Origin: Juglans regia
Lineage: Eukaryota > Streptophyta > Magnoliopsida > Fagales > Juglandaceae
Assembly: GCF_001411555.2 (NCBI RefSeq)
Contig: NC_049904.1
Location: 23,077,370-23,141,369, forward strand
Length of the DNA stretch: 64,000 nucleotides
Direction: 5' to 3'
Each line of letters starts with the position of its first letter. The stretch's first letter is position 1. Shown here piece by piece: positions 48,170 to 59,456 of the stretch. The notes under the pieces are model-generated. The model was not told where the DNA came from and did no database searches. It was given only the letters and a program-made list of their open reading frames with translations. A program made the position numbers and the translations under genes.

Positions 48170-48660
48170 AAAACAATACTAAACGACGCTATTTAAGTCC
48201 AGGAGAGGGGGAGAAATGAGAATTTACCTCATCTACCAAGAAGCCAAAACGACGTCGTTTAGTATAAAATAGGACCTAAACGACACCGTTTAAGTCCAGG
48301 AGGGGGAGAATTTTGAAATGTTTCACGCAACTTAGTTTTTTTTTAAAATAAACCGTCTGTTGAAACAGTGCCGTTTAGGTCTAATTTCAATCCAAATGGC
48401 GCCGTTTCAACATTAGTTTTAGCCCCAACAATTCCCCCCCTCCCCCCCCACTCGTTCACTTTCACTTCCCCAGTTCGCCCCCTCCCCCGAAAGAAGAAAA
48501 CCCTAGCCCTCCCTCCGTCACATCCACCCTCCTCCAGCCCCTCGAATGCCTCCATGACTTCGTCGAAGTTCTCTTCATTCCCTCCATCGCGTCTTTTTGC
48601 TGATTTCCAATTGGTATTGTCTCTCTCTCTCTCTCTCTCTCTCTAGTTTTTAATCTTTTG
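48170..48660 (+). promoter_or_regulatory. Probable leader/promoter of the hAT transposase
   Basis: Several palindromic AACGACGTCGTTT-like motifs followed by C-rich and CT-rich sequence with a CT run at 48619-48644. The same arrangement is found, inverted, at 35780-36310. Such motifs may be transposase-binding or regulatory sites; this is inference. Confidence 0.4.
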
Positions 48661-49433
48661 AATTTTGATGGTGTTGATTTTGGTTTTGAATCGCTGTTGT
48701 TTGTTGGTCCTTTTGTGGTTTCTGATATATTTTGGAATTGTGATGTATTTTGGAATTGTGATGTGTCCCAGTGGGTTTTGGTGACATTGTACTGATTATT
48801 TTTGCTATCGTGCTTTGATGGTTGTTAAGAGGCATTTTAATGGGGATAAAGATGGTTTTGAACCATCTAAGCGCATACAAGAATTCCAGATGCGGTGGGT
48901 TTGATGGTTTAGTTAATTTTTAAGACTCTGATTGGGCTAAGATTAATGATCTGTTTGATACATTCATTGGTGTTTAGTTTTTAAGAACTCAGGATCTTAG
49001 ATTTTAACTTTTCTAGTAGTCTTATTGAATATAAGGATAAAAAAAGTTATTACATGTTTAGTTGTATCATATTTTTTTACAATAAATTTTTTAAAAGCAA
49101 ACTCATTTATCAAATAATCTAAATGATAAACAAGACTTTTGAATTCTTTGGAATTGAATCAACGTTACCCAATCAACCTAAATCTTGAAACAAACATTTT
49201 TTCGTGTCCTGCTATAAAGCATGAAGTATAAGCTCATTCTTATCAGCCATGCACTTACATTTGAAAAAAGAAAAAAATTGTTTGAAATGGTTTGTCTTTT
49301 ACTTAGGCTTTAACATCCCCCAATAAAAATCCGTCACATAAGCAATTCTACACAATTTACACAAATATCATAAGACATATTAATGTTTGTTTCTAATTCT
49401 TTTGTTCTTTTGTCTTGTTTATCCTTTTTATAG

Positions 49434-51575
49434 ATGGAGTCTTCTACAAATGATGTACAAGAGTCAACACCAAACATGTCTCCACCCCCATCCCCACCCC
49501 CACCCCCATCCAATGTAAGTGATCAATCGGTTGGTGGGTCACAAAGAGGTAGAGTTAGGTCTTTTGTTTGGGATTACTTTACAAAAATACAAAAATGTGA
49601 TCCAAGTAAACCTAGGGCTGCATGTAATTATTGTGGTGATTCGTATGCATGTGATACGAAAACCAATGGTACGAAAAACATGAAGTATCACATTGAGCAT
49701 CAATGTAAGAAATGTCCATTTAAGAAGATGGATAAATCCCAGATGACTCTAGGTTGGAAGGTGGAGGGAGGAAGTGGTAGTGGTAGTGGGGGACTTGTGC
49801 CTATTGCATTTAGTGTTGAGGCTTGCCGACAAGCCTTAACAGAGATGATTATTCTTGATGAGTTGCCCTTTAGGCATGCTGAATGGGAGGGTTTCAGGAA
49901 GTTTATGCTTGTGGTTTGCCCTAAGTGGGTAGGGATTTCATCTCGTATGACGATTGCCAATGATTGCTTTAATTTGTTTTTGAAAGAAAAATAAAAGTTG
50001 AGAAATTCTCTTCGAGGGCAGCAAGTTTCCCTCACCACGGATACATGGACATTCATGCAAAACCTAAACTATATGTGCCTCACAACACACTTTATTGATG
50101 ATGACTGGAAGTTACACAAGAGGATTCTTTCCTTTTATTTGGTTGAAAATCACAAAGGTGATACCCTTGGTAAGGGCATAGAGATGTGTTTGCATGATTG
50201 GGGGTGACAAAAAATACTTGCACTCACACTTGATAATGCAAGTTCTAATAATGAGGCTGTTTCTTATTTGAAAAAAAAAAAGTATAGGAGAGACACGATC
50301 TTGGAACATAAATTCTTGCATGTTCAATTTTGTGCCCACATTTTGAACTTAATTGTTCGTGCGGGGTTAAAAGAGTATGATGAGTCTATTGCAAATGTGA
50401 TAAGTGTTGTGAAGTATGTTAAATCCTCCACTCAAAGGTGGAGTACATTTTAGAAATGTGTGGGGTTGGAATAGATTCAATCTAAAAGTCAAGTTTCCCT
50501 AGAGGTACCGACTAGGTGGAACTCCACCTATCTTATATTGGAGAGGGCTTCAAAATTTAAAAGGACTTTGGATCGGTTGGAGGAAGAAGATCCGTGCTTC
50601 CTTAGTAGTATTAGAGATGACAATAATGACGATGTCGATGATGAAAATGTAGACTATGTGGTGAATATGAGAAAGTCAAAGAAGTTAGGGCCTCCCAATG
50701 CATCCAATTGGGTGAATGTACAGTTGTTTGTGAGGTTTCTTCAATTATTTCATGATGCAACTTTAAAATTTTCGGGGGGTGAATATGTAAATTGTAATAT
50801 TTTCTTTCCGGAGTTAGTTATTATTAAAGATGTCATTAACGTGGAGATTGAAGAACGAAACCCCGTGGTGGGATTAATGACCACAAATATGAAGAGAAAG
50901 TTTGACAAGTATTGGGAGAACTTGGAAAATCAAAATCTGTTGCTCTATTTCGGTGTTCTTCTTGATCCTCGCTACAAGATGCAATATCTTAATTTTGGGT
51001 TGAGAAAAATGTATGCACATGATCATGCAAAATAATTGATTTCAGTTGGAAGGTGAAAAATGCATTTATCAGCATGTATGAGACATACAAGGAAAATGAG
51101 GAAGGGCATTCTCCTCAGCGCACAAGTTCCCAACATGAAGATGTAGCTCCTTCAGCTGACAAGGTGGCGCGTAGAAAGACAAATTTTGATGGCCAAATTT
51201 AAGCAACAGTTGCAGTCAGAAGACAGTTTGGAAAATAAGTCAGAGGTTAATAGATATTTAGCTGAAATATGTGCGGATGAATATGAAAATTTTGACCTTC
51301 TAATTTGGTGGATGGTGAATTCAGTTAGATATCGCGTACTTTCAAATGTTGCACGCGATGTACTTGCAATACCGGTATCTACTGTGGCCTCTAAATCTAC
51401 ATTTAGCACTATAGGTCATGTACTTAACCTTTTCCGAAATAGTTTAAATCCAATGAGTGTTGAGGGTCTCATATGTGCACAAAACTGGTTTCGTTCTTCT
51501 TCTACTCCAATAAGCCTTAGGACTTTAATGGATGAAGTGCAGGAATTTGAGAAGCAGTTGGATATGGGTATGTAA
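49434..51575 (+). pseudogene. hAT-family transposase (BED zinc finger), multiple stops
   Basis: Start MESSTNDVQESTPNMSPPPS, then a BED-type zinc finger (SFVWDYFTKI, CNYCG, and the H..C end HIEHQC, about 49555-49710). The RNase-H-like core includes TTDTWTFMQNLNYMCLTTHF, the first catalytic Asp in LTLDNASSN (50220), and the CxxH-type FCAHILNLIV (50330). A mid-region LLYFGVLLDPRYKMQYL follows, then the C-terminal dimerisation domain (DLLIWWMVNSVRYRVLSNVA, VSTVASKSTFSTIG, LICAQNWFRSS). In-frame stops at 49992, 50205, 50451 and 50472, and a frame excursion between about 51033 and 51186, make it inactive. Resembles plant RICESLEEPER/zf-BED domain proteins, but I see it as transposon-borne, not domesticated. 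Confidence 0.92.
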
Positions 51576-52676
51576 TAAAATTACTTTTGATATCTTTTGT
51601 GGTTTATTTTGTTTTATCTTCTATGTTATGTAACTTTATTTAACTTGTTTTGTTTTAAATTTTTATGGATAGAACTTGTTGGGGACCCGAACTTTGCTGA
51701 TTCTGTGGAAGCGTCAAATTCAATGCCTACTGGCCCTACACCCAATGTTGATTAAAGACTAAAAAGTTGAGAAGATTGTTGGTAAGCTGGCTCTGATGAT
51801 CTCTTTATGTGGGTTATGATTTATTAATCTATCTATATTTGCTTAGTGGGATGCATGTGGGGATTGTGTTCCATGTGAAGTGTTTATTGTTAGCTGGATA
51901 TTTGTCTTTTGTTCCTTTTTCACTCCCAAGTGTGGTGTGGAGGATTTGGTTTTGCGTAATGCGACTTTAACATGAAAAATCTTGTCTATTTGCCATAAGA
52001 TATATGGTTTGTAAGTTTTGGGTATTGGCAAGCCATAAGATTTTGGGTTTTTGGTGTTTTTCATTTTGGGTCCTTGGTAATTTTTGCTTTATTGCATAAA
52101 TTTGGTTGCAGGGATTTCTTACATGAGAACTTGAGCTCCAATAGTTAAGCAGAGATGAACGTCACTCCTCTTTAAAAACTGGCTAGAATATCACTAACCA
52201 GTTTTGTTGATGCGAATTTTCAACCTCATTCTAATATTTTGGTCTTTCAAAGCTCTGTAAATTACCCATTATATGTTAAGTACTTAAGTTGTTAAGTTTT
52301 GGATTATAATTTGTAATTTGTAATAACTTTTGTACTATTATTTTTATTTTTATTATTTTTAGTTTTTTATATAGATTAGTTTTTCTTTTATGATTGTATT
52401 TTTCAGGATCAAGTTTTTTTTAGTAGTTTTAGCTAAAAAATGTACAAAATTTGTAGTGGGCCGAAAATAATTGAAATTGGGCAAAAAATGAAAAAAGATT
52501 TAGATGGGTTGAATGACCCATTTTAGGAATGTCAAGACCGACTGGACCAACTCTGGACCGGACCGGTCCTATACGTTACTCGGTCCGATTCAGGGTGGAG
52601 AATTCCTAGACCGAATAGGTCCGGTCTAGTCCAAAAAACTGCAAAAGACCGGACCGAGATCACCCCTAGATTTTAA

Positions 52677-53400
52677 GGCAAGTTGGGTCGGGTGAACAAT
52701 GTGTCTATGTTTACATTTCAAAATTTTGGATATATTACTAGGCCACTGGCGAAGTAGTAAGGTCTAAAACAGATGATGATGCGCAGACTCTCTCTCTCTC
52801 GCTAAGGGAATAATGATAGATTGCTCGTCTGCTGAAAAAATGTCGGAAGTGAAGTTTTTCACCATTTGCATCTTAAATATTTTTTATTTAACTTCTTAAT
52901 TTATAAAAAAATATTTAACAATATTATTTAGATTTTTACGTTTAACTAAAGACCTTTGTAAAATTCATAGATGAAATTCCAGAAAATTATAATTCAGTAC
53001 TTCTGTTAATCACTTGTTAGAAAACTAACTAGAGGTAATGCATCAATCTTTGATTGTCTAAATGTAACATCAATATCTAATTCAGTCAGTTGAAGGTTAA
53101 TACGTGAGGTTAGGGGAAGTTTGAGTGGCGTGGAATTTGCCAAGTTTTGTTTGTATTATTTGTGCCATGGAATAGGAATTGATGATGTTTGCAAATATTT
53201 ATTATTCAAAGGAATTGTGTAGATTCATTATGATGGATTGGTCACATTCACTTCATTGTTTTGGTGCATAAAAGTTAAAAAGTTGCAGTTCCAAAATGAA
53301 TGTTTGCAATACAACAAGACGCAGTGGGAAATTTCTAAAGGAGAAAAGAGACAAATCAACTCGACTTTATAATATTTATTGTTGTTTATATAAATCACTG
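52677..53400. repeat. Duplicated intergenic block, first copy
   Basis: Matches 58680-59456 closely, including GGAATTGATGATGTTTGCAA and GCATAAAAGTTAAAAAG. It shows that the unit ending here and the unit ending at 59.46 kb are tandem duplicates. Confidence 0.9.
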
Positions 53401-53749
53401 GAAATACAAGCAACCAGGATATCAATGCGTTGCGGCTGAGGACTTCGGGGACTGGGGCAAGAAACCAGTTCATTGAGCCCGGTCCGGTTTGACACGTCAG
53501 GTGTGTTGCGGCTACAGCTAATAGTAGGTTGATGTAAAGTTTTTTTCTTTATATTTATATTTTTCAAAACTAATTAGTTTTAAAAGCGGTATGAGAATTT
53601 TTAATTTTAGATAAAAGTTTAAAATATTATCATTATTTGGAGATTTAAAAAAAGTTAAATTAAGATTTGAAAAAATTAAAATTTTTATTAGATTTAAATT
53701 TAAAAAAATTATAATGATATGAGTATATCTCATCTCATTTGCCAAATAT
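53401..53749. other. Intergenic, with MITE-like AT-rich stretch
   Basis: The region 53565-53745 is A/T-rich and ends ATCTCATCTCATTTGCCAAA, similar to the MITE-like tracts at 5035 and 33332. No gene. Confidence 0.4.
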
Positions 53750-54042
53750 AATTGTCTTGTCTGTACCATTCACCAATGCAAAAACAATAGGGCATACAGC
53801 CTGTCTTATCTATTATTGGATAGCGAGTGATCTTCCATAATTTTTTAAATTATAACTAAAATCACACAAAAAATATTAATTTTTTACTCTTAGTTGTAAA
53901 TAAATTGTAATATAATTGGCATATTTTTTTTTTATCATTTTCCACTTAAAATAATTCTTATCTACTCAAGTCAAGTCAACTATATCAACCAAGAGGCCAG
54001 AAATACGGTTTCAATTTATCCACTTCCTTCCTAAAGAAAAAC
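53750..54042 (+). repeat. CNL upstream block, copy 3
   Basis: Matches 2190-2467 over most of its length, including TATCATTTTCCACTTAAAAT and the 5' UTR just before ATG at 54043. It is closer to copy 1 than to copy 2 here. Confidence 0.85.
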
Positions 54043-56395
54043 ATGGCTGATCTTGCCTCTAGCCTTACCGGTAGTCTCTTGAAGATATTAGGCTCTCTAG
54101 CTTATCAAGAGCTTTGCTTGGCATGGGGCGTCCAGAGTGACTTGCAAAACCTTGAGAGCACGATTTCTACCATTAAGATCATGCTCTTGGATGCTGAAGA
54201 CATGCAAGCAAACAACCCCATGTTGAGCATCTGGCTTGGACTGCTTAAAGATACCTTATATGTCGTAGAGGATGTGGTAGATGAAATTGAGTACAAAGCT
54301 TTAAGGAAACAAGCGATTACAACATATGGAAGCGCTATGGCAAAGGTATGCCATTTCTTTTGTTCCTTCATGGCACTTTCATCCCGTTTAAAACTAGCTC
54401 ACAAAATCAAGGACATTAGAGAGAGGTTAGATGAGATTAGTGTTGATAAGGTTTAGTTTAATCTCACTGAACGACATGAAGAGGTGCATGTCATGCCCCT
54501 GTGGAGGGAGAAGAGATCCATTCCTTTATTGATCCTTCAACGGTCATCGGTAGGCATGGTGACAAAGAAGAAATAAAAAAGAGTTTGATGCACCCAAATC
54601 CCACCAGAAATCTTAATATAATTGCCATAGTTAGATTAGGAGGTATGGGGGAGACCACACTTGCCAAGGCAGTTTACAATGATGAAACCGTAGTTAATCA
54701 TTTTCAATTGAGAATGTGGGTTTGTGTATCTAAGAATTTTAATGTTACAAGATTGGTGGAAGAAATCTTTAAATCTACTGGTGGTAGAGTTGATAAGAAT
54801 TCAAGTAATGAAGATACATTGCAAACTAGTTTGAGAGAAATTTTAAAGGATAAAAGGTTTCTACTGGTCTTAGACGATGTCTGGAATAATGGACTGATCC
54901 GATAGATTTGCTTAATGGAGGTTCCCATGGAAGTGTCATTGTTGTAACAGCACATAGTCATAGGGTTTCTTCCATTTTAGACCCTATTTATACACATTCT
55001 TTAAAAGGTCTATCAAAAGAAGAATGTTCGTCTTTGTTTGTGAAATGTGCATTCAAGGAAGGAGAAGTTAAAAGATATCCAAACCTCTTACCAATTGCGG
55101 ATGAAATAGTGAAAAACTATAAAGGGATTCCATTGGCCGTGAAGAGTTTAGGTGGTTTACTTTATTCAAAAGTCGATGAAAGGGAGTGGGAATTGGCGAG
55201 AGATAACGAGATTTGGGAATTGGAAGAAAAGGAGGGAAGCATCTTACCTGCATTGCAATTGAGCTATAATCAAATGTCAATTCATTTGAAGCAATGTTTT
55301 GCATATTGCGTTAATTTTCAAAAGGATTATGAATTCAAGAATATCCCTTTAATTGAACAATGGGTGGCACATGGATTAATCCTCCAAATGCCTACTAACA
55401 AAAAACAAGACTTGGAAGATGTTGGAGACTTTTATATTAAGGAGTTAATGTCGAGATCTTTCTTTCAAGATTATGAAGAACCGGATTTGGGCTTATATTC
55501 CTTCAAAATGCATGATTTTGTCCATAACCTTGTGCTCTCTATTGCCCATGAAGAGTGGTTGGAAATAGACTCTGACAACAAAGAAAGTGCTCCAATAGTT
55601 TGTCATTTGTCAATTTCATCCAGTGACCAACAAGTTTCAAAGTTTTCGAACAAGTTAACTAATGTGCAGACCATCATCTATCGAACCAAACCACCTGTGT
55701 CCTCAGTTGAAGCATGCATCTCAAGATTCAAGTCTTTGCGGGTGCTAACTATACCTGATTCAGATTTTGAGAATTTGTCGAGTTCCATTGGTACTCAAAA
55801 GCATATGAGATATCTCGACCTATCTGGTAATCAGTCAGTCAAGAAGCTTCCTAATTCCATTTGCAAGCTGCACAATTTGCAAACCTTGATGCTTGATGGA
55901 TGTGTTAGCCTTGAACGACTGCCCAAAGATATGAGGAACATGATCAACCTTAGGCTTCTTGCGATAACAACAAAAGATACACGTATGCTCAAAAGTGGAG
56001 TATGCTGCTTTAATTCTCTTCGGACTTTAGTTATGATCCATTGTCCAAGAATCGAATGCTTGTTTCCACCTATGGATAGGTGCCTCACCAAACTTCGCAC
56101 ATTGATTTTTGTGGAATGTAAAAGTTTGACCCCTTTGCCACCTATTATCAAGCAACTAACTGTCTTAGAGTCATTGTACATTAGATATTGTGAAGAAATG
56201 GATTTGACGGGAGGAGGAGGTGATGCACATGGTTGCGATGAGTTATCATCTCTACCGGAGGGGATTCATCATTTGAAAACGTTAAGAACACTGAAGATTG
56301 AAGGTTGTCCTAAACTTGTTACTCGTATACAAGACTGGTTCAACATAGTAGGGTTCGAACTTGGTTCTACAATTGCTGAAGATATGATGAGGTAA
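54043..56395 (+). pseudogene. CC-NBS-LRR (CNL, RGA-like) copy 3, multiply disabled
   Basis: Coiled-coil domain MADLASSLTGSLLKILGSLA with EDVVDEIEYK. A CAG-to-TAG stop at 54454-54456. A two-base insertion near 54515 moves the frame for GRHGDKEEIKKSL and the P-loop, which reads IVRLGGMGETTLAKAVY: the invariant Walker A lysine is glutamate and a glycine is arginine. Kinase-2 RFLLVLDDVWN is followed by a small deletion and stop at 54905. The third frame carries IVVTAHSHRVSS, IPLAVKSLGGLL, FAYCVNFQKDYE, IPLIEQWVAHGLIL, the MHD-type YSFKMHDFVHNL, and LRRs to 56395. About 186 bp of LRR present in copy 2 is missing after MDLTGG. Clearly a pseudogene. Confidence 0.93.
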
Positions 56396-56517
56396 TGTGA
56401 TTTTGTCTTCTTATTTAATTGGTATGAAGGGAATAACAATCTTATCATCAAGTAAATGCATGATCTAATAAATAAATCGATATATCAATTTATTTCAATA
56501 GTAAATCATTTTTATAA
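56396..56517 (+). repeat. CNL downstream block, copy 3, up to MULE B
   Basis: Continues the similarity to copies 1 and 2 and ends in TTTTTATAA (56509-56517), the first copy of the MULE-B TSD. Confidence 0.8.
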
Positions 56518-57834
56518 GGAAAACTCTATATGCAGTTGGGTTGCGTAAGCGCAGGGGAGCAACTGCTTATGTGGAAAATGAAGCACACCGTTTTGGATTT
56601 TCTGCAAAACGGTGCGCTTCTTATCAAGACCAATACCCACGAAGACCCACGAACCATTCCCCTTTGTCTCCACCAATCCTCCCCTCCCTCCTACAAAGTC
56701 CTCCCTTCGTCTCCACAAACTCTCCCCCTCCCTTCGATTTCTCCTCCTCCGCAAAGGGCAACTGAGATCTTCCCTCCCACGAAGCTGCTCTGCCTCTCCA
56801 TTTGCTGTTCTGCGTCTTCATTTGATACTCTGCCTCACCACGAAGCCCTCCTCCTTTCGTCTTCCGAGACCTTCCCTCCCACGAAGTTGCTCAGCCTCAC
56901 CACCAAGCACTACCTTCTTGACAGCTTAAGGGTTGCCCCCACCTTCATCTTAACCCTACATTTTCCCTCCTTCTTGACAGCTTGAGAATTATGTTTTGTG
57001 TTTCCTAAAAATAAAAAACACTCAGTTCGGTGAAGAAGAAATTAACCCAAGTTTTACATAGCAAAACCAAGATCCCTGTCCCATTTTTTCCAAAATTGTT
57101 ACCATTCAATCACATATAATAATCTATAATCACAACTAACAAGAGTACTATAAATTGAAAATTTACATAAATTTAAGAGCATAAAAAACTTACCAGTTCA
57201 AGTCCTCAAAGCTTGAGGGTCGGTATATATATATACCTGTTGGAGGATATGGTTTAAATGGTAGGTGAAAATTAAAAAACAAAACAATTAACAAGGGATT
57301 TGCAGACGTGAAATTGAGGGAGAAGAAATGAAGTGTAAAGAATAAAGAAGTAAAGGAAGATGGAGGCTATGGGTAAATCTTTCTAGGCGATGTGTCAAAT
57401 GGAGGGAGCTCAATTCCTACGTGCTCAGTACAAGCAGCTGCCACTAATTTTTCGGTGAAGAAGAAGACGAAGACCCACACCGTGATTTTACCGATTTATT
57501 TACAGGTGAGGATGCCGAAGACTAAATGCAGAAGAATATTTCAGAAGAAAAAAATCAAACTGAAGATGATTCCCAATATTTTTTCCACTTTCTTTCAACA
57601 ATCAAAGTAAGCTCAAAGTTTTTTCCATTTTTTGCTGTGCTCAGAACATTTCGGAAGAAACTTGAAGTAGCAGCTGCTAGCTAGCTTCTCTCATCTTTCC
57701 TGCATTTTTGCTTCTTTGTTTTTCTTTCTTTATTTATTTATTTTTATTAAATTGACACGATAATTTAAAAATGTTATTTTAAATGTTGACTGTGCACCGT
57801 TTGCAACTGTCGAAGACTGCCCGTAGAAGTATTG
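56518..57834. mobile_element. Mutator-like element B (1.3 kb), non-autonomous
   Basis: Perfect 9-bp TSD TTTTTATAA at 56509-56517 and 57835-57843. The copy-2 flank (about 42072-42100) has the same sequence without the insertion. The left end GGAAAACTCT is the same as in MULE A, and the right end (reverse complement CAATACTTCTACGG) resembles MULE A's CAGTTCTTCTACG. Near the left end a 16-bp inverted repeat (56580-56595 with 56605-56620) forms a hairpin. The interior contains C/T-rich text at 56640-56960 and a possible acidic coding stretch GEEEDEDPHRDFTDLFTGED at about 57450-57510 that I cannot identify. Confidence 0.85.
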
Positions 57835-58118
57835 TTTTTATAATCACATATTATATATGTTAGGTTTTATTACTTTCCCCTTAAATTTTATATATCTAGA
57901 CGGATGGATTTGCAGCTATATCGCAGCGGAATATAAAAAGTTCGTCAAAAAATCTACACTTCATGTAGTCTCCAATCATAGGAGTTCAAAATCAAGCAAA
58001 ACAAGGGATACTATCAAAAAACAAAAGTTGAAAAAGTTGAGTGCATGATTGAATGACAGATAGGCGAGCGTGGATGAGTCCGATTCGGAAAAGCAAGAGG
58101 AGGGCAGAAATCTGTACC

Positions 58119-58198
58119 TAGAGGGTTTTTGGTACTGTTGTGGATTTACTCATCTTTTCTTTTTCTTTGCAGCCTTTCTCTTCTTGACCGGATGGCAT
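58119..58198 (-). pseudogene. Second copy of the MPSG-type first exon, frameshifted
   Basis: Equivalent to 43511-43604. The ATG CCA TCC GGT start is kept, but bases are missing right after it (CTTGGGACCGG became CTTGACCGG, plus strand), so the lysine-rich frame is lost. Confidence 0.5.
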
Positions 58199-58234
58199 GA
58201 TTGAATTGGGGGCGACTCTCGCGGGTGAATTGAT

Positions 58235-58463
58235 AATGATAAGACTATCTTTTTATTATTTAATTTTTTTAATTTTTTATTTTATTTAATAATTAAGAAA
58301 TTGAATATTAATAAAATTATATATATTTTTAAATTTTTTTTAATAATTAAGAATATTAAAAAAATACTTTAAAAAAATGATAAAAAAATAAAAAAACTTA
58401 AAATACAATTAGATAATAAATAAGTAATAATAAAATAGTACTCTTATCACTACCCATCTAACA
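58235..58463. mobile_element. AT-rich MITE-like element
   Basis: Left end TGATAATGATAAGACTATC and reverse complement of the right end GGTAGTGATAAGAGTACTA pair imperfectly around A/T-rich sequence. Related A/T cores occur at 5300-5455 and 43860-43990. No TSD identified. Confidence 0.4.
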
Positions 58464-59456
58464 ATGAGGTTTTCACAGAAAGTGGCTTGGCTTTGTTCTC
58501 GCGTACCTGAGTGTCCCTCACACACTCTCTCTCTCTCAACTTTCTACTGTAATAATATTGTTAAAAAAATAATGGGTGATGTTTGCATTGTTTAGAAATA
58601 ATTTTTATTACATCTCGTCTTATTTTTTATTTTAAATATTATTTAAATATAAATATTTTTAAACTAATAATAAAAGTAAAGTTTTCCACCAATCGCATCT
58701 AAATATTTTTTGTTTAACTTCTTAATTTATAAAAAAAAAAAAAGATTTAACAACATTATTTAGATTTTTACATTTAACTAAAGGCCACTTTTGCAAAATT
58801 CATAATGAAATTCAAGAAAATTATAATTAAGTAATTCTGTTAATCACTTGTTAGAAAACTAACTAATGCCTCAAGCTTTGATTGTCTGAAATGCGACATC
58901 AATATCTAATTCAGTCAATCGAAGGCCAATATGTGGTAATTTTCCTATTAATTTTTTACCTAAAATTTGCCAGAAGTACTTAATTGCAAATTTCTTGAAA
59001 TTCAGGTTTCAATTTTTCTAAACTAAAAATTTGCAAAAATATAAGATAATAATCTTTCTTTTTTTTAATTTAATGAGAGTGCAATTTTTTGAAGGGTGGA
59101 CGCCAAAGTCTTGAATAAATATTATTTTCGGACGAAAATGATGGAGGGGGAGGGAAGGGATATGATATAGGTTAGGGGAAGTTTGAGTGGCGTGGAATTT
59201 GCCAAGTTTTGTTTGTATTATTTGTGCCATGGAATAGGAATTGATGATGTTTGCAAATATTTATTATTCAAAGGAATTGTGTAGATTCATTATGATGGAT
59301 TGGTCACATTCACTTCATTGTTTTGGTGCATAAAAGTTAAAAAGGTGCAGTTCCAAAATGAATGTTTGCAATACAATAAGACGCAGTGGAAAATTTCTAA
59401 GGGAGAAAAGAGACAAATCAACTCGACTTTATAATATTTATTGTTGTTTATATAAA

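Larger units (their letters stand above)
47256..52668 (+). mobile_element. hAT transposon, about 5.4 kb, with inactive transposase
   Basis: 8-bp flanks GATTCTAA (47248-47255) and GATTTTAA (52669-52676) differ at one base, as expected for an old hAT TSD. Termini are CTGGGGTGAGAATCGG and, reverse-complemented from the right, TAGGGGTGATCTCGG. Both subterminal regions are rich in GGTCCGG / CCGGACC motifs (47270-47395 and 52530-52660). Then come an AT-rich stretch (47400-48150), paired AACGACG..CGTTT motifs (48170-48410), a CT-rich leader, and the transposase gene. It sits between the two halves of the duplicated CNL unit. Confidence 0.93.
57835..59456. repeat. Duplicated CNL-downstream segment, second copy
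   Basis: After MULE B the copy-2-like sequence resumes (TCACATATTATATATGTTAG), then pieces matching 42960, 43395-43620, and from 58680 the block also at 52690-53395. Similarity stops at about 59456. Compared with the copy-2 unit it lacks the 44-47 kb region and the hAT. Confidence 0.88.

Noticed and set aside
56530..56985. Ser/Pro-rich frames of up to 151 codons in MULE B
   Set aside because: C/T-rich sequence open in several frames at once, so not evidence of a gene.
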